Shown here: one piece after another, positions 20,353 to 32,704 of the stretch
How the letters are laid out: each line of letters opens with the position of its first letter
Position numbering within the stretch: the stretch's first letter is position 1
Source: Calvatia gigantea
Lineage: Eukaryota; Basidiomycota; Agaricomycetes; Agaricales; Lycoperdaceae
Reading direction: 5' to 3'
DNA: 64,000 nucleotides
NCBI GenBank assembly: GCA_025093985.1
Contig: JACAAK010000014.1
Coordinates: 186,001-250,000, forward strand
The notes under the pieces: generated by a model
Told to the model about the DNA's origin: nothing
Seen by the model: the letters and a program-made list of their open reading frames with translations, nothing else
Databases searched by the model: none
Position numbers and translations under genes: made by a program

Positions 20353-21426
20353 ATGGATGTGCTTATTCTCAGGTGCAAATTAACTCCCCCACTATACCTT
20401 TACAACTATATGCGCTCTCTTTCCTCTACTCAGACCAATAGAGTCCTCTCTTACCTGGACCAAGGGAAATCTGCTCATCATATTGCTTCTATTACTGGTC
20501 TGGGAGTCAGTACTATTTCTAGGATTCGCTCCAAACATAGATCAACACTTTCCAAATCTGTTGGTGGCCGCCCATCTAAACTTTCTCCCTCTGATATCCA
20601 CTATTCTGTTCGCCTCATCACCTCTCGCAAGGCTGACAATGCCTCCCAAGTCACCAAATCACTTCAAAATGTTATTGCCCAGCCTGTATCCACCAAAACA
20701 GTGCGCAGGGCACTCAGAGGAGCTGGAATGAAGGCTGTAGTCAAGCGGAAACGACCTAAACTTACTGCTGTCCATAGGAGGAAAAGGTTGGAGTGGGCAG
20801 AAGCACATGTTAACTGGACCCTGGAGGACTGGAAGAGGGTTATTTGGACAGATGAGTCCAAAATCAATCGGTTTGGATCAGATGGAAGGGTTTGGGTATG
20901 GAAAAAGGCAGGAGAGGGGCTGAATGATAGATTGGTTGAGGGAACAGTCAAGTTTGGTGGAGGAAATGTGATGATCTGGGGTTGTATGCTGTGGGATGGA
21001 GTGGGGTTTGCCACTAAAATTGAAGGGAAGATGGATGCTGACCTTTATGTTCAAATTTTGGGGGATGAACTAAAGAGGAGCATCAGGTGGTATGGGAAGA
21101 ATGAGGAGGATATGGTCTTCCAACAGGACAATGACCCCAAACACAAGAGCAAAAAGGCTACAAACTGGCTAGATGAGTCTGAATTGGAGGTTATGGTATG
21201 GCCCCCACAGTCTCCAGACCTTAATCCCATTGAACATCTCTGGACTCACCTCAAGAATAAGCTGGGAGAGTATGATACTCCTCCTGATAGCATGAATACC
21301 CTATGGGAGAGGATACAAAAGGAGTGGGATGACATAGAACCAGAAGTGTGTCAGAATCTGATAGAGAGTATGCCTAGGAGGGTCCAGGCAGTTTTACAGG
21401 CCAAGGGAGCTTATACCAGGTACTAG
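20353..21426 (+). CDS. Tc1/mariner-family transposase (DD34E)
   Basis: A 357-codon intronless frame; ATG 20410 (MRSLSSTQTNRVL) is a plausible alternative start, since Tc1 transposases begin close to their first helix-turn-helix. That DNA-binding domain is seen as VLSYLDQGKSAHHIASITG and SKHRSTLSKSVGGRPSKLS, with a GRPS linker. The catalytic triad is complete: D in WTDESKI (20851), D in QQDNDPKH (21127) and E in PDLNPIEHLW (21232), with 34 residues between the last two. The enzyme cuts the element out and inserts it at TA. A TATA-like TGTATAAATG lies just upstream (20346). All key residues are present, so it may be active. Confidence 0.96.
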   Translation: MDVLILRCKLTPPLYLYNYMRSLSSTQTNRVLSYLDQGKSAHHIASITGLGVSTISRIRSKHRSTLSKSVGGRPSKLSPSDIHYSVRLITSRKADNASQVTKSLQNVIAQPVSTKTVRRALRGAGMKAVVKRKRPKLTAVHRRKRLEWAEAHVNWTLEDWKRVIWTDESKINRFGSDGRVWVWKKAGEGLNDRLVEGTVKFGGGNVMIWGCMLWDGVGFATKIEGKMDADLYVQILGDELKRSIRWYGKNEEDMVFQQDNDPKHKSKKATNWLDESELEVMVWPPQSPDLNPIEHLWTHLKNKLGEYDTPPDSMNTLWERIQKEWDDIEPEVCQNLIESMPRRVQAVLQAKGAYTRY

Positions 21427-21452
21427 AATACCCATTTTGTATATAAATTTCA

Positions 21453-21664
21453 AGAGGGACAAAACTGTTCCAATGCACTTAAAATATTAATTAATTAATA
21501 ACTCCCCTAAAACAAAGGATTACATAATCATACTTTGCATATGATTAGATAAGATACTGGACTATCTACAATTAAATTAGGAAGTGCACAGCCACAGTAG
21601 TCCTTGAGATATGAGCTGATCTTCTGAGAAGTTCAAAACATTGGAACGGTTTTGTCCCTTACTG
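21453..21664 (-). repeat. Right terminal inverted repeat of the mariner element
   Basis: 212 bp, near-identical reverse complement of the left repeat, with the same inner and outer GGGACAAAAC motifs. Confidence 0.93.
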
Positions 21665-21666
21665 TA

Positions 21667-23458
21667 TGTGGCCACATATGAGTACATGTATATGAAGGGA
21701 TATACTTGCCAGCCTAAGAAGTCTACTCGCTGATTATTATTATTCTACCATAGCCATCACGTCAGGATGTTAAAAAAAAAATAGAATTAATTACTATTCC
21801 ATGAGTATACATGTAGAGTGTAGAATAAACATATACACAACAGTCTGGTCTAAGACCTAAGCAGAGTCTAAGAACGTACGGTGATGCAAAGCCCGAGTTC
21901 GAGTGAGAGAAAACGGTGGGAGTCCGTCGAAAGCAGGGCGCCCACAAGTCTGCGAGTTCATCAAAGGTGGGGCGAGTGCGAGCCAGCGCGATCCGAGAAG
22001 TCCAGCATAAAGGATAAGGCAGCAAACAAGTGCTGTGGAAGGGTTAGCTGAGGGATTGTAATGACATTGACCACGGGGGCGGGGGCGCACAAATGGCGGA
22101 AACCACTTTCCCCTATGACAGCGGCCACGGCCACTACCCGTGCGTTTCCTCCCCACTTCCTTACCCTCCAGTCATTTGTGTCCCATCGTCATTCAGATGT
22201 CAATCCACTGGCTCTTGCTGTGGCTGCGATGGTGGAGAAGGTGGTGGCGGTGGCAGTGGCAGTAGCAGAGATCTAAAATCTGAGTGAGAAGGGTACTCGC
22301 TGTTTGAATAACATCGCATTACGCTCTTTGGTGGTCAGGAGAGCGACCGTTAGCACCATCCTGGAAGCAATGTTAATTGTCATTGTTGAGGCTGGAGTTT
22401 GGTGATCGCTTTCAATTTCGATTTACGTCGCATTGGCGTTGTCGTCATAACGCAGAAAGAGTGTCAAGCAGCCTGTCTCCATGGCGCTTGGTGATATTTG
22501 TCGTGTGCTCTGCGTTCTTGCGCTTCGGACTCTTTCGTTGCAGTCCAGAGAGTCCAGACTATGGACCGAGCAAAGAGTGAGGGGTCATCAAGATATCGAA
22601 GTATGATCCACTAGTTCCGGAAACTGATAAGATCATCTTACCATGGATTTACGAACCATGACATAGCGTAAGTTATTGATCTGTTTTCCCGTCAGTAAGG
22701 GCACATATATCCACCAACGCACACTTCACGTCGTTAGTCAAACTTCGAGAGCAGATGATCTATCAGCGCGTACGAAACCTTCTCTGAGTGAGAGTGAATG
22801 GCCTGCGAGTACGTTCTGCAGATAATATGGGAGTTTGTGAGGGAGTTTTTGCCACCACCGAGAGAGCAAGTTGTGGGGGAAGGCAAGGAAGGTGGGCAAT
22901 GGAGCACTTCGACGTGACACTCAAGTCCATATCACACGTGACCTTTCCACAAGTTGCAGCTCAAGGAAGTCCGAACGGCGAGGGACTGGTGCTCGAGCAC
23001 TCGACATTGGCTGGCGGCTGTCCCCCAGGGATTAACGAAGATAAGATATTGTGAGAATGGGCGAGCCGCAAAGCCGAGCGAGGTGAGCGCAAAATATAGA
23101 GCGAGATCGTTAGAGGCTGGACTGGGACGAGCGGGATCCCGAGTAGGGAGATAATCGGGCTTCCCACGAATACAACGACCTGACATTCGAAGACCTGGTC
23201 AAAACCTGTCAAGCAGTGACTATACCTGCTTGATCCGGGAATACCATCCGTCAGGTATTCCATCTACACAAGTGTTATTGGTCAGGTATGTTCGCCACAA
23301 GATTTTTACGACCATATATCTGACTCAGATTAATTCCAGAGATAAGATATATGGAGACATCCACGCCACAACTCAGCTAACAGCCGGGGCTTACCCGACG
23401 TCCTTTGCTATACACGCCAGGTATTCTCATACATGCTTTTGTGGTTTCTACCGACGTG
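21667..23458. other. Intergenic, no supported gene
   Basis: The first part is AT-rich with a poly-A run near 21771; the rest is GC-richer with short overlapping open frames on both strands (for example 21762-22156 minus, 22061-22287 plus) that show no known motif and low-complexity reading (Gly/Ser or Ala/Val runs). I see no splice-consistent gene, RNA gene or repeat boundary here. Confidence 0.5.
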
Positions 23459-24130
23459 ATCGAGAGAATATTCTGATAGGTGTACCATGTCCATACCAGA
23501 GTGGCACAAGGAATACTCAATGACCTCCGTGGGTATCACATATCTGTTATCACCTTCTTCACAGAGCGGTCGTTTTGAGCCTCGAGGTCTGCACGCCTCA
23601 TGATCGACACGTTCTGAATTGAATGCGTGTCCAAGCTGGGTCCAACCATTAACCAAAAGCGGCCAGATGCCTTGACCGAGTCAGTGACTACTCCTGGATT
23701 CAGCAATTTACAGCAATCTACAGCCCTGAGTGAGCCCCATGGTTTACCGCGCTCAGGGTATGGTAGCCAAAAGGACTTGAGGAAAATCACCCACATATTC
23801 TATTTGGTTCGTATTTGCTTTGTTTTAACAGCTTTTCAGATAATTTATGCTGAGCGGGCCAGACACCAGGTTTCGATGGCATGTGTCGTTGGGCCTACTA
23901 AAGCTGTAGATCCCTTGCATGGTGCTGGTTTTTCGGGACAACAATACAGTCTCGGCCCGTCTCAGCTCACGTTCTCCTGTAAGTACTGGAGGGGTCAGTC
24001 CCTTTTTCAGAACGTCAATTACTCATTGCTGTTGAAGGTACACAACGCGGCTTGACAATGTGATTCACTGGCATTGATCCACCAAAACTGCCGGAAATCC
24101 AGATCTAGAGAGCTTGTTCAGGTGGTTTCA
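23459..24130. repeat. Block duplicated upstream of FunK1 copies A and B (copy A side)
   Basis: This matches 28894-29560 closely, with a few small indels, and shows that the tandem duplication carried about 0.9 kb of upstream DNA along with the kinase gene. A minus-strand frame (23536-23796, MWVIFLKSFWLPYPERG) is conserved in both copies but has no recognised domain, so I do not call it a gene. Confidence 0.8.
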
Positions 24131-24405
24131 CAGGAAAATGGACTGCACAGCGTAAGTCGACCCTGGCCTGATAGAAACATTGATACGCTTTCTGATCGGT
24201 TCTGATCTTCACCTGCGGCCCACTAAGCAAAAAGTCAGTCCGATGGGGGTCTGATATTCCTGATCGGTGTGAAAGGACCTGGACGTTTAAAAAGCTACGA
24301 AGAATGTATCACTAACTCTACAAACCCCCCGTTCTTGTACAAGTGATGACGGAAGCGTTCGTCGATCCTACTTCTTGTCTAACGTCTATTGACAATTCTT
24401 TTCAG

Positions 24406-27070
24406 GGCCCAGAAGACAGGACCATCATCGTCGATTAATGCGTGAGTGATTGGTGGATTGTATATTACGTTATCCGCTCACATGATGCAGTTCACCACGG
24501 TTTGTGAAGTCCCATGGTGGGACGCAGGACCAATCAAGACTGCGACCGGCCATCGCGCATGAAATGGTCAATGAAATACTTGAATGCCCCATCGACGACT
24601 TCTTGGATCATTACGCGCCCTTCTCTCCCTCCCAGGGGTTCATTAACCAGGCATTCGATGACTTGCGCGACCACCCGGATCAGCTGTTGGAGGAAGTCGG
24701 CGAAGGGGCCGACGAGGGTTGGGCCTTGACTGACTTTATCTCGACATCCAATGCAACTGAATCCACCATATTCAAGGAGTTGGTGAAGATCATGGACGTC
24801 CTACAGGAGGTTGACTATGTTGACGGGAATAGGCACGAGCGTTTGTTCGCCTACAAGGACTGCCCAACGAAAAACATGGCGTCGGAGATTCAAGGTACCA
24901 ACTTTCGAGTGGATGCTTGCATTACTAGCAACGCGGACGCAAATGAAATTGTGTTGTCTCATGTTGTGGCCGTTGCCGAATTCAAGGCGTCCACGACCTC
25001 AGACGACATTCAGGATGTGAGTTCTTGGAATGCATGGTGAATTCGGGACCTGATCGTCCTTTATTTCAGAATCGTCGAAAATTGGTTTCGGCGGCTAACC
25101 AAATCATGAATGACGATCCCCAACGTATGTGGGTCTATGGTGTACGTCTCTGTTCCTCTCTGTTGCATAGACGGTTTTTTTACCCTCCTTTAGATCACAA
25201 TTGAGGGTGACCAGATGGCCGTCTGGTATTTCTGTCGGTCTCACTCGGTTAAATCGAAATCTTTCAGTTTCGTAATGGTGCGTGTCTGCGTGTCTCGCCC
25301 CCGACGCGTGGTTTTAAGATTTGCTTCAGAATGTGAAGAAATTCATTTCCGTATTCTTGTCCCTCCTCTATGCCACCAGGCAAGAGATTGGGTACGATCC
25401 AACCGTGCACCGGGTGGTGCATAAAGGCGAGATTTGCTATGTATATCAAGTAGGGACGCAGGAGGCACCGCGATACTACAGGACTACCGAACTTTTATTC
25501 GCGGCCCGGGTGCTGTGCATCACGGGGAGGAAGACACGGGTTTGGAAGGCTATTGAGGTGGAGGGTCCCGATGAAGGCCAACTCAGAAAGGCGAAAAGCA
25601 AGGAGCACGTGGTGCTCAAAGATGGGTGGTTGGACGAAAATTCTCGTTCGGAGAAAGAGATTCAAGCGGCCGTGTTCGAATGCTTGAACAATGTCAAACA
25701 GCGCGATTACCAATGGGCTCCCCAATCCCTCTCAAACCGCCTTGATGAAGCGTTTCAAGACGACAAATACAAGGAATATTTCATGGAGATTTCGGACTCC
25801 AGGCGAATAGGGAGGACGAAGCCCCGCTTAGCATCAGCGAAGCCCAACCCCCACATTCTTTCCTTCGCAGAGTTTAAGTCAACAGAGTCAGCCAGCTCAT
25901 CAAAACATATGGTTAACGGCTCAACGCAGAGCAAGGATTGTTCGGGACTGCATGCTAGCATCTTCTCCCTCACCTCAGGAAAGAGGCGGGAAAATTTTTA
26001 CCCTCGTGAATATAAGACCAAGGAACAACACCGCCTCATCTATCGCCATGTTGGTTGCGCTCTCAATAACGCCGAGGACCTCTTGACTTCATTCACCGCC
26101 ATCCAGGATACATTTATTGGTGCATTTTCTGGATGATATGCTGTGTGTACTTATGGCTAATACCCCACCAGCCCTGGTTCTCCTTTACCTCGCTGGCTGG
26201 ACACACCGAGATATCAGTGCGGGTAACATCATTGTTGTTGGAAAGGGTAGCTCCGCTCGAGGAAAACTGAGTGACCTTGAGTACGCCAAGGAGTTCACCG
26301 ACAACAGTTTCAGCGCCGACCCTAAGACGGTATGTTATCTTTATCGTTTGTGACTTCGTCTTATATGCTGCCAGGGGACACCCTACTTTATGCCGTACGA
26401 AATTCACTCGGGGATGTCACTTTATAATCCCCGGCGTGTATTGCCCTCGTATGTGAACCCTGAAGACGCCCCAGGTATGCAGCCCCCCCGCCGCCCCGGG
26501 GACGGTGGGCAAAGTCAACCAGCCCGCCCGTTGAAGTTTCGATTCCAGCATGATTTGGAGTCGCTATGGTGGGTCATGGTATGGATCCTCTTGTATCGCG
26601 TTGGAGGTGCCGAGGCACTTGAACTCCTGGAGAGAATTTTCACCTATAGTGACGCTCCCTCCTTCGCGCGTACGCAGTTCTTCATCCAGCAAAACTGTGA
26701 CCTCGAAACACACGTAGGCAACGGGCTCAAGCCCCTTACCCCTTACCTTCTTGACATCCAGAACATCCTCGTCGACTCCTACTGGAACAAGGAGAAGACT
26801 GAAAACCTTCTACTTCACTCCGAATACGCTGAAATCTACGTGCAGATGTGGGGTCCTTTGGGTTGGCTGGTCAAGTCCGTCCGAGAGACTCCTGGTATTA
26901 CTTTCCAGAATCCCGCTCCTCAACTGGAGGCTAGGGAAGACACTGAAGAAACAACTAAAAAACGCCCCCGTTCCAAATCGAGGTCCGGGAGTGATGACGA
27001 CTTTAGGCCGACTGGCCGTAGAACAAAGCCGAGGCAGGCGAAGGATGTTCCTCGGTTACATGTTAATTAG
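24406..27070 (+). CDS. FunK1-family fungal-type protein kinase, copy A
   Basis: A spliced gene of at least seven exons. Introns: 24442-24490, 25017-25069, 25142-25193, 25278-25329, 26120-26171 and 26330-26374, all GT..AG and 45-53 nt. The first coding exon begins at or before 24406, but no convincing start codon was found there; the first in-frame ATG is 24564 (MVNEILECPIDDFL). The kinase signature lies in exon 6: GWTHRDISAGNIIVV (catalytic loop with HRD..GN) then KLSDLEYAKEF in the DFG position, followed by GTPYFMPYEIHS in the P+1 region. LESLWWVMVWILLYRVGG is typical of FunK1. The Lys/Arg-rich tail (KKRPRSKSRSGSDDD) looks like a nuclear signal. FunK1 kinases are expanded in mushroom-forming fungi; substrates are unknown. 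No break is seen, so this is the best preserved of the tandem copies. Confidence 0.88.
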
Positions 27071-27160
27071 TATACCTTTTGCAGACAAATTTTCATTTCC
27101 GTTTTTAATGTTCCCTGCAATCTGATTCAACGCCCCTTTTGACTCTTAACTCTTGACGCG

Positions 27161-28399
27161 TGGTGTGCCCTATCATGCCCTGTTGTACCTGTTGCATTTC
27201 AGCAGTGCCCGCAGGCCCTCACACGGCCAGAGAAATCACGCGTCGCGGCGACGTGTTGATGGCCGAATGTGTTAGTTGTGAAGCAAACCCGTGTTGGTAA
27301 CGAGAATGGCGGTCACGAAACCGCTATGCAACCAAGGAACACACCACAAAAACATTCGACATGACCCTGGATTTCCCAAAGTGGGAAACCCGTTTAGCAC
27401 AAATCCCGCTTTTCCAGGCTGCTGTTACCGATCTTTCACCATAAAATAGATCATTTATAGTCAGTATTTATTAAATACTAAGAACTAGTTATGTCACATA
27501 AAGTATTCTAGAACTGTCTACCTCAAGAGGAGAGTATGCGAATGGAAGCCGAAGTTGGTAGTGGCCCCGGCCGGCAGTTACAAGCTGTATCTACAAACTG
27601 CCATGCGCACAACTCACACAACCCCGTTGGATCAGAGTGCGCACTCTCAATGAGCTAAGTTGGGTGTGGTAAGCGATGACTGCGTCCATGTGGCATTGAG
27701 GGAACCAAGACGTACACCACAACAGTACCAATTACGGACTCTGGTTTTGCAGTACGGCCTAAAATTTTGATTTTTGTGAACATTCACGCGTCATCAAGGC
27801 AATTGAACAGTACCTACACATTAACATTTAAACTTGAAGTATGAGGTGAGAGATGTACTAGTCACCACATCCTTTACAACAGGATATTGTCCTGAAACAC
27901 TATGAGTAAACCTATTACCAAACAATGTGAAAGCCATACCTTCTGCGACACCATAAAACTTGGGACCCACTTCTGAGAGTGCACGAGTTTCTTCTAAAGC
28001 CCTCCAAGGAGCATCACGGAGTTCCTGTCAGTTGAACATAACTAGTAGGCCAGAGCATTCCGTGACTGGCGTATGATCCAGCCCGATGCGAAAGTCACCT
28101 CAGTCAAGTGTTCTGCCGGACTTGAGTGTGCTGTGAGGGATTAAGGGCGGTGAGGGACTGGGGAATGATATGCATGCTCACCTCTACAGTCGCATGATGA
28201 TTGTGACCTTGAGTTTTCAACTTGTGGAGAGAAATGAGCTTGTCGGCCCAAGCGGATGGTGGAGGAAGTGTAAGAAAAAAAAACGAGCCGTGGCAACATG
28301 TTGAACTTAAACGTGACAACCGGAAGCAATTGAACTCAACTGATTGACGAAAATGGGCTATACCTGTGCTCAAAATGGAATAAACGGATGTATTTCGGA
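27161..28399. other. Intergenic between FunK1 copies A and B
   Basis: No supported gene. The duplicated 3' flank of the kinase ends near 27160. The remainder is unique within the window, with only short antisense frames. Confidence 0.5.
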
Positions 28400-28703
28400 A
28401 TGGTCATGCATTTCAAAATTGCGTGACGGTCATGGCCACGACACGTAACAATTCCGAAATCAGACGGTGTAGCCGTTACGGATTTTGTTACCGCGTGACA
28501 ACTACGAACTGAAGCTCTGGCCGTGTATAGAATGGTGTTGAAATGGGACATTGCGAACACGTTTCCGCGACGAAACGAGCATGCACTTAAAAAATGCGTG
28601 ACGGTCACGACCTCTACATGTAACCCTTCCGAAATCAGACTGCGTAGCCCCTACGTATTTTGTTGCTGCGTAACGACTACAAACCGAAGCTCTGGCCGTG
28701 TAG
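28400..28703 (+). repeat. Two-unit tandem repeat, period about 175 bp
   Basis: The blocks 28400-28526 and 28577-28703 share GCGTGACGGTCA, TTCCGAAATCAGAC, TTTTGTT and GAAGCTCTGGCCGTGTA in the same order. The two GAAGCTCTGG landmarks lie at 28511 and 28686. The units have diverged, so the duplication is not recent. No coding role is evident. Confidence 0.75.
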
Positions 28704-28893
28704 GTCCCATCTGGCACCTGAAGGATATCAGCCTCCCGTTCACACCTTTTGCCCAGTATCTGTCAGTAAACTTATGCATCACTATCTACTTGTTACACCA
28801 CCATCGAATAGAGCTGATCTCCCCCAGCTGATCTCAAAACGCTCATGTTTGGTGGGTAGCTGCTGTTATGCGGCCCCCGGGGTGGACCACGGG

Positions 28894-29560
28894 TGATCGA
28901 GGGAATATTCTGATAGGTGTACCATGTCCATACCAGAGTGGCACAGGGATTGCTCAATGATCTCCATGGGTATCACATATCTGTTGTCACCTCCTTCACA
29001 GCGCGGTTGTTTTGTCTGCACGCCCCATGATCAACACGTTCTGAATTGATTGCATGTCAAAGCTGGGTTCAAGTAGTGACCAAAAGCGGTCAAATGCTTT
29101 GACCGAGTCAGTGGCTGCTCCAGGATTCAGCAATCTACAACAATCTACAGTCCTAAGTGGGCCCCATGGTTCACCGCGTTCAGGGTATGGTAGCCAAAAG
29201 GACTTGAGGAAAATCACCCACACATTCTATTCGGTTCACATTTGCTTTGTATTAACAGCTTTTCAGATAATTTATGCTGAGCGGGCCAGACACCAGGTTT
29301 CGATGGCATGTGTCGTTGGGCCTACTAAAGCTGTAGATCCCTTGCATGGTGCTGGTTTTTCGGGACAACAATACAGTCTCGGCCCGTCTCAGCTCACGTT
29401 CTCCTGTAAGTATGGGAAAGTCTGCCCCTTTTTCAGTCAATTACCCGTTGCTGTGGAAGGTAAACGACGCAGCTTGGCAGTGTGACTCATTGGCATTGAT
29501 TCACATTAACTGCCGGAAATCCAGATCTAGAGAGCTTGTTCAGGTGGCTTCACAGGAAAT
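28894..29560. repeat. Block duplicated upstream of FunK1 copies A and B (copy B side)
   Basis: Counterpart of 23459-24130. The left junction (GATCGAG..GAATATTCTGATAGG) is sharp in both copies, so it marks the duplication breakpoint. Confidence 0.8.
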
Positions 29561-29829
29561 GGACCGCGTAGCGTGAACCGACCCTGGCCTGATAGAAACA
29601 TTGACACGCCTTCTGTCATTTAGGTTCTGATCTTCACCTGCAGCCCACTAAGCAAAAGATTGGTCCAATGGGGGTATGATATTCCTGATCGGTGTGAAAG
29701 GCCTGGACATTTAAAAGGCTACGAAGAATGTATCACTAACTCTACAAACCCCCCGTTCTTGTACAAGTGATGACGGAAGCGTTCGTCGATCCTACTTCTT
29801 GTCTAACGTCTATTGACAATTCTTTTCAG

Positions 29830-32509
29830 GGCCCAGAAGACAGGACCATCACCGTCGATTAGTAACGCGTGAGTGATTGGTGGATTGTATATTACGTTAT
29901 CCGCTCACATGATGCAGTTCACCACGGTCGGTGAAGTCCCATGGTGGGACGCAGGACCAGTCAAGACTGCGACCGGCCATCGCGCATGAAATGGTCAATG
30001 AAATACTTGAATGCCCCATCGACGACTTCTTGGATCATTACGCGCCCTTCTCTCCCTCCCAGGGGTTCATTAACCAGGCATTCGATGACTTGCGCGACCA
30101 CCCGGATCAGCTGTTGGAGGAAGTCGGCGAAGGGGCCGACGAGGGTTGGGCCTTGACTGACTTTATCTCAACATCCAATGCAACTGAATCCACCATATTC
30201 AAGGAGTTGGTGAAGATCATGGACGTCCTACAGGAGGTTGACTATGTTGACGGGAATAGGCACGAGCGTTTGTTCGCCTACAAGGACTGCCCAACGAAAA
30301 ACATGGCGTCGGAGATTCAAGGTACCAACTTTCGAGTGGATGCTTGCATTACTAGAAGTGCGGACGCAAACGAAATTGTCTTGTCTGATGCTGTGGCCGT
30401 TGCCGAATTCAAGACATCGAGGACCCCAGACGATGTCCAAGATGTGAGTTCTTGGAATGCATGGTGAATTCGGGACCTGATCGTCCTTTATTTCAGAATC
30501 GTCGAAAATTGGTTTCGGCGGCCAACCAAATCATGAATGACGATCCCCAACGCATGTGGGTCTATGGCGTACGTCTTTGTTCTTCTCTCTGCCGCATAAG
30601 CATTGTTAACCCTCCTTTAGATCACAATTGAGGGTGGCCATATGGCCGTCTGGTATTTCTGCCGGTCTCACTCGGTCAAATCTGAATCTTTCGATTTCGT
30701 GATGGTGCGTATCTGGTTGCCTCTTCTGACTCATGGTTCTGAGACTTGTATCAGAATGTGAAGAAATTTATCCGCGTATTCTTGTCCCTCCTTTACGCCA
30801 CTGAGCAAGAGATTGGGTACGACCCAACTGTGCACCGGGTGGTGCATAAAGGCGAGATTTGCTATGTATATCAAGTAGGGACGCAGGAGGCACCGCGATA
30901 CTACAGGACCACCGAGCTTCTATTCACAGCCAGGGTGCTGTGCATCACGGGGAGGAAGACGCGAGTTTGGAAGGCTATTGAGGTGGAGGGTTCCGATGAA
31001 GGCCAATTCAGAGAGGCGAAAAGCAAGGAGCACGTGGTGCTCAAAGATGGGTGGTTGGACGAAAATTCTCGTTCGGAGAAGGAGATTCAAACTGCCGTGT
31101 TCGAATGCTTGAGCCATATTGAACCGACTGATTATCAATGGGCCCCTCAATACCTCCGCAATCGCCTTGACGACGCATTTCAAAACCACAAATACAAGGA
31201 GTATTTCATGGAGATTTCGGACTCAAGGCGAATAGGGAAGACGAAGCCACGTCTGGCATCAGCGAAGCCCAACCCCCACGTTCTCTCCCCCGCGGAACAT
31301 AAGCCAACAAACTCAGCGAGCTCATCAAAACGTATGGTTGACGGCTCGATGCAGAGCAAGGATTGTTCGGGACTGCCAATAAACACCCCCTCTCTTACCT
31401 CCAGAGAGGAAGAAATATTTCACCCTCGTGAATATAAGACTAAAGAGCAGCATCGCCTTATCTATCGCCACGTCGGTCGTGCCCTCAATAACGCCGAGGA
31501 CCTCTTGACTTCGTTCATTGCCATTCGGGATACATTTGTCGGTCTGTTTCCCGGACTATCTGCCGCGTGCAACTATAGCTGAATTCCCACAAGCCCTCGT
31601 TCTCCTCTACCTCGCTGGCTGGACACATCGAGATATCAGTGTGGGTAACATCATTGTTGTCGGAAAAGGTACTTCCGTTCGGGGGAAGTTGAGTGACCTT
31701 GAATACGCCAAGGAGTTCAACGACAACAGTTTCAGCGCTGACCCTAAGACGGTATGTTTTCTTTATCCCCTCCGACCTAATCTTATATGCTACCAGGGAA
31801 CACCTTATTTTATGCCGTACGAAATTCACTCAGGGATAACGCTTTATACTCCTCAGTTTGTATTGCCCTCGCCCGGAGACACCGACGACGATGCCCCAGA
31901 AGCGGAGCCTCCACTACTTCTGGAGGAAATGCCACTTGAAGACGCCGGGCAAAGCCAGCCAGCCCGTCCCTTGAAGTTTCGATTCCAGCATGATCTGGAG
32001 TCGCTATGGTGGGTCATGATATGGATCCTCTTGTATCGCATTGGGGGTGACAAGGCTCTTGAACTCCTGGAGAGAATTTTCACCTATAGCCATGCTCCCT
32101 CCCTCGCGCGTACAATGTTCTTCACCAAGCAAAACCGTGACCTCGAAACGCACATAGACGACAAACTCAAATTACTCACTCCCTATCTTATCACCATTCG
32201 GAACATCCTCGTCAACTCCTACTTGAGCAAGGAAAAACTGAGAACCTTTTAGATCGCTCACAATACGCTGACATCTATGAGAGGATGTGGGTTCTTTTGA
32301 GTTGGCTGGTCAAACTTGTTCGAGGGATCCAGGATGTTACTTTCCAGGATCTGGCCCCCGAACTGGAAGCGGGGGAAGCCGCTGAAGAGACAACTAAAAA
32401 ACGCCTCCGTTCCAATTCGAAGTCTGGGGGTGATGGTGACTTTAGGCCGAGTGGTCGTAGGACGAAACCAAGGCAGGCTAAGGACGTACCTCGGATACTT
32501 GTTGATTAA
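29830..32509 (+). pseudogene. FunK1-family protein kinase, copy B, C-terminal frameshift
   Basis: Tandem duplicate of copy A with the same exon plan: introns 29869-29917, 30444-30496, 30569-30620, 30705-30754, 31542-31593 and 31752-31796. The N-terminal exon is almost identical to copy A (positions 29991-30340). The catalytic loop GWTHRDISVGNIIVV and KLSDLEYAKEF are intact, as are GTPYFMPYEIHS and LESLWWVMIWILLYR. A 1-nt deletion near 32231-32237 changes SYLSKEK-T to SYLSKEKLRTF-stop (stop at 32250-32252), so about 85 C-terminal residues including the basic tail are lost; the old frame is still readable to 32509. The kinase core could still be made, so this may be a truncated but active enzyme rather than a dead gene. 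As in copy A, the start codon is unclear. Confidence 0.85.
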
Positions 32510-32704
32510 TATACCTTTTGCAAACAATATCCCATTTTGTTTTTTGAATGTTCCCTGCAATCCAGTTCAATGCTCTCTTCGACTCTCAACTCTCGACGGA
32601 ACCTCAATGCTGGCAAATTTCCTGAGGAGGACTAATATGGCTTATTCCACAGAATTAGGTTAGTGTGTGTTGTTGATCTGCCAGCGTTCCAGGCCGACAT
32701 TGCT

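Larger units (their letters stand above)
20060..21664 (+). mobile_element. Tc1/mariner DNA transposon, apparently intact
   Basis: 1,605 bp, with TA target duplications at 20058-20059 and 21665-21666. The 212-bp terminal inverted repeats (20060-20271 and 21453-21664) differ at only a few bases. Each starts CAGTAAGGGACAAAAC. The single gene inside is uninterrupted. Length, TA target and DD34E transposase all fit the Tc1 branch. The nearly identical ends and open gene suggest a recent insertion. Confidence 0.96.

Noticed and set aside
21762..22287. Overlapping frames on both strands as small genes
   Set aside because: The frames compete on both strands, read as low-complexity and show no start or intron context that favours one of them.
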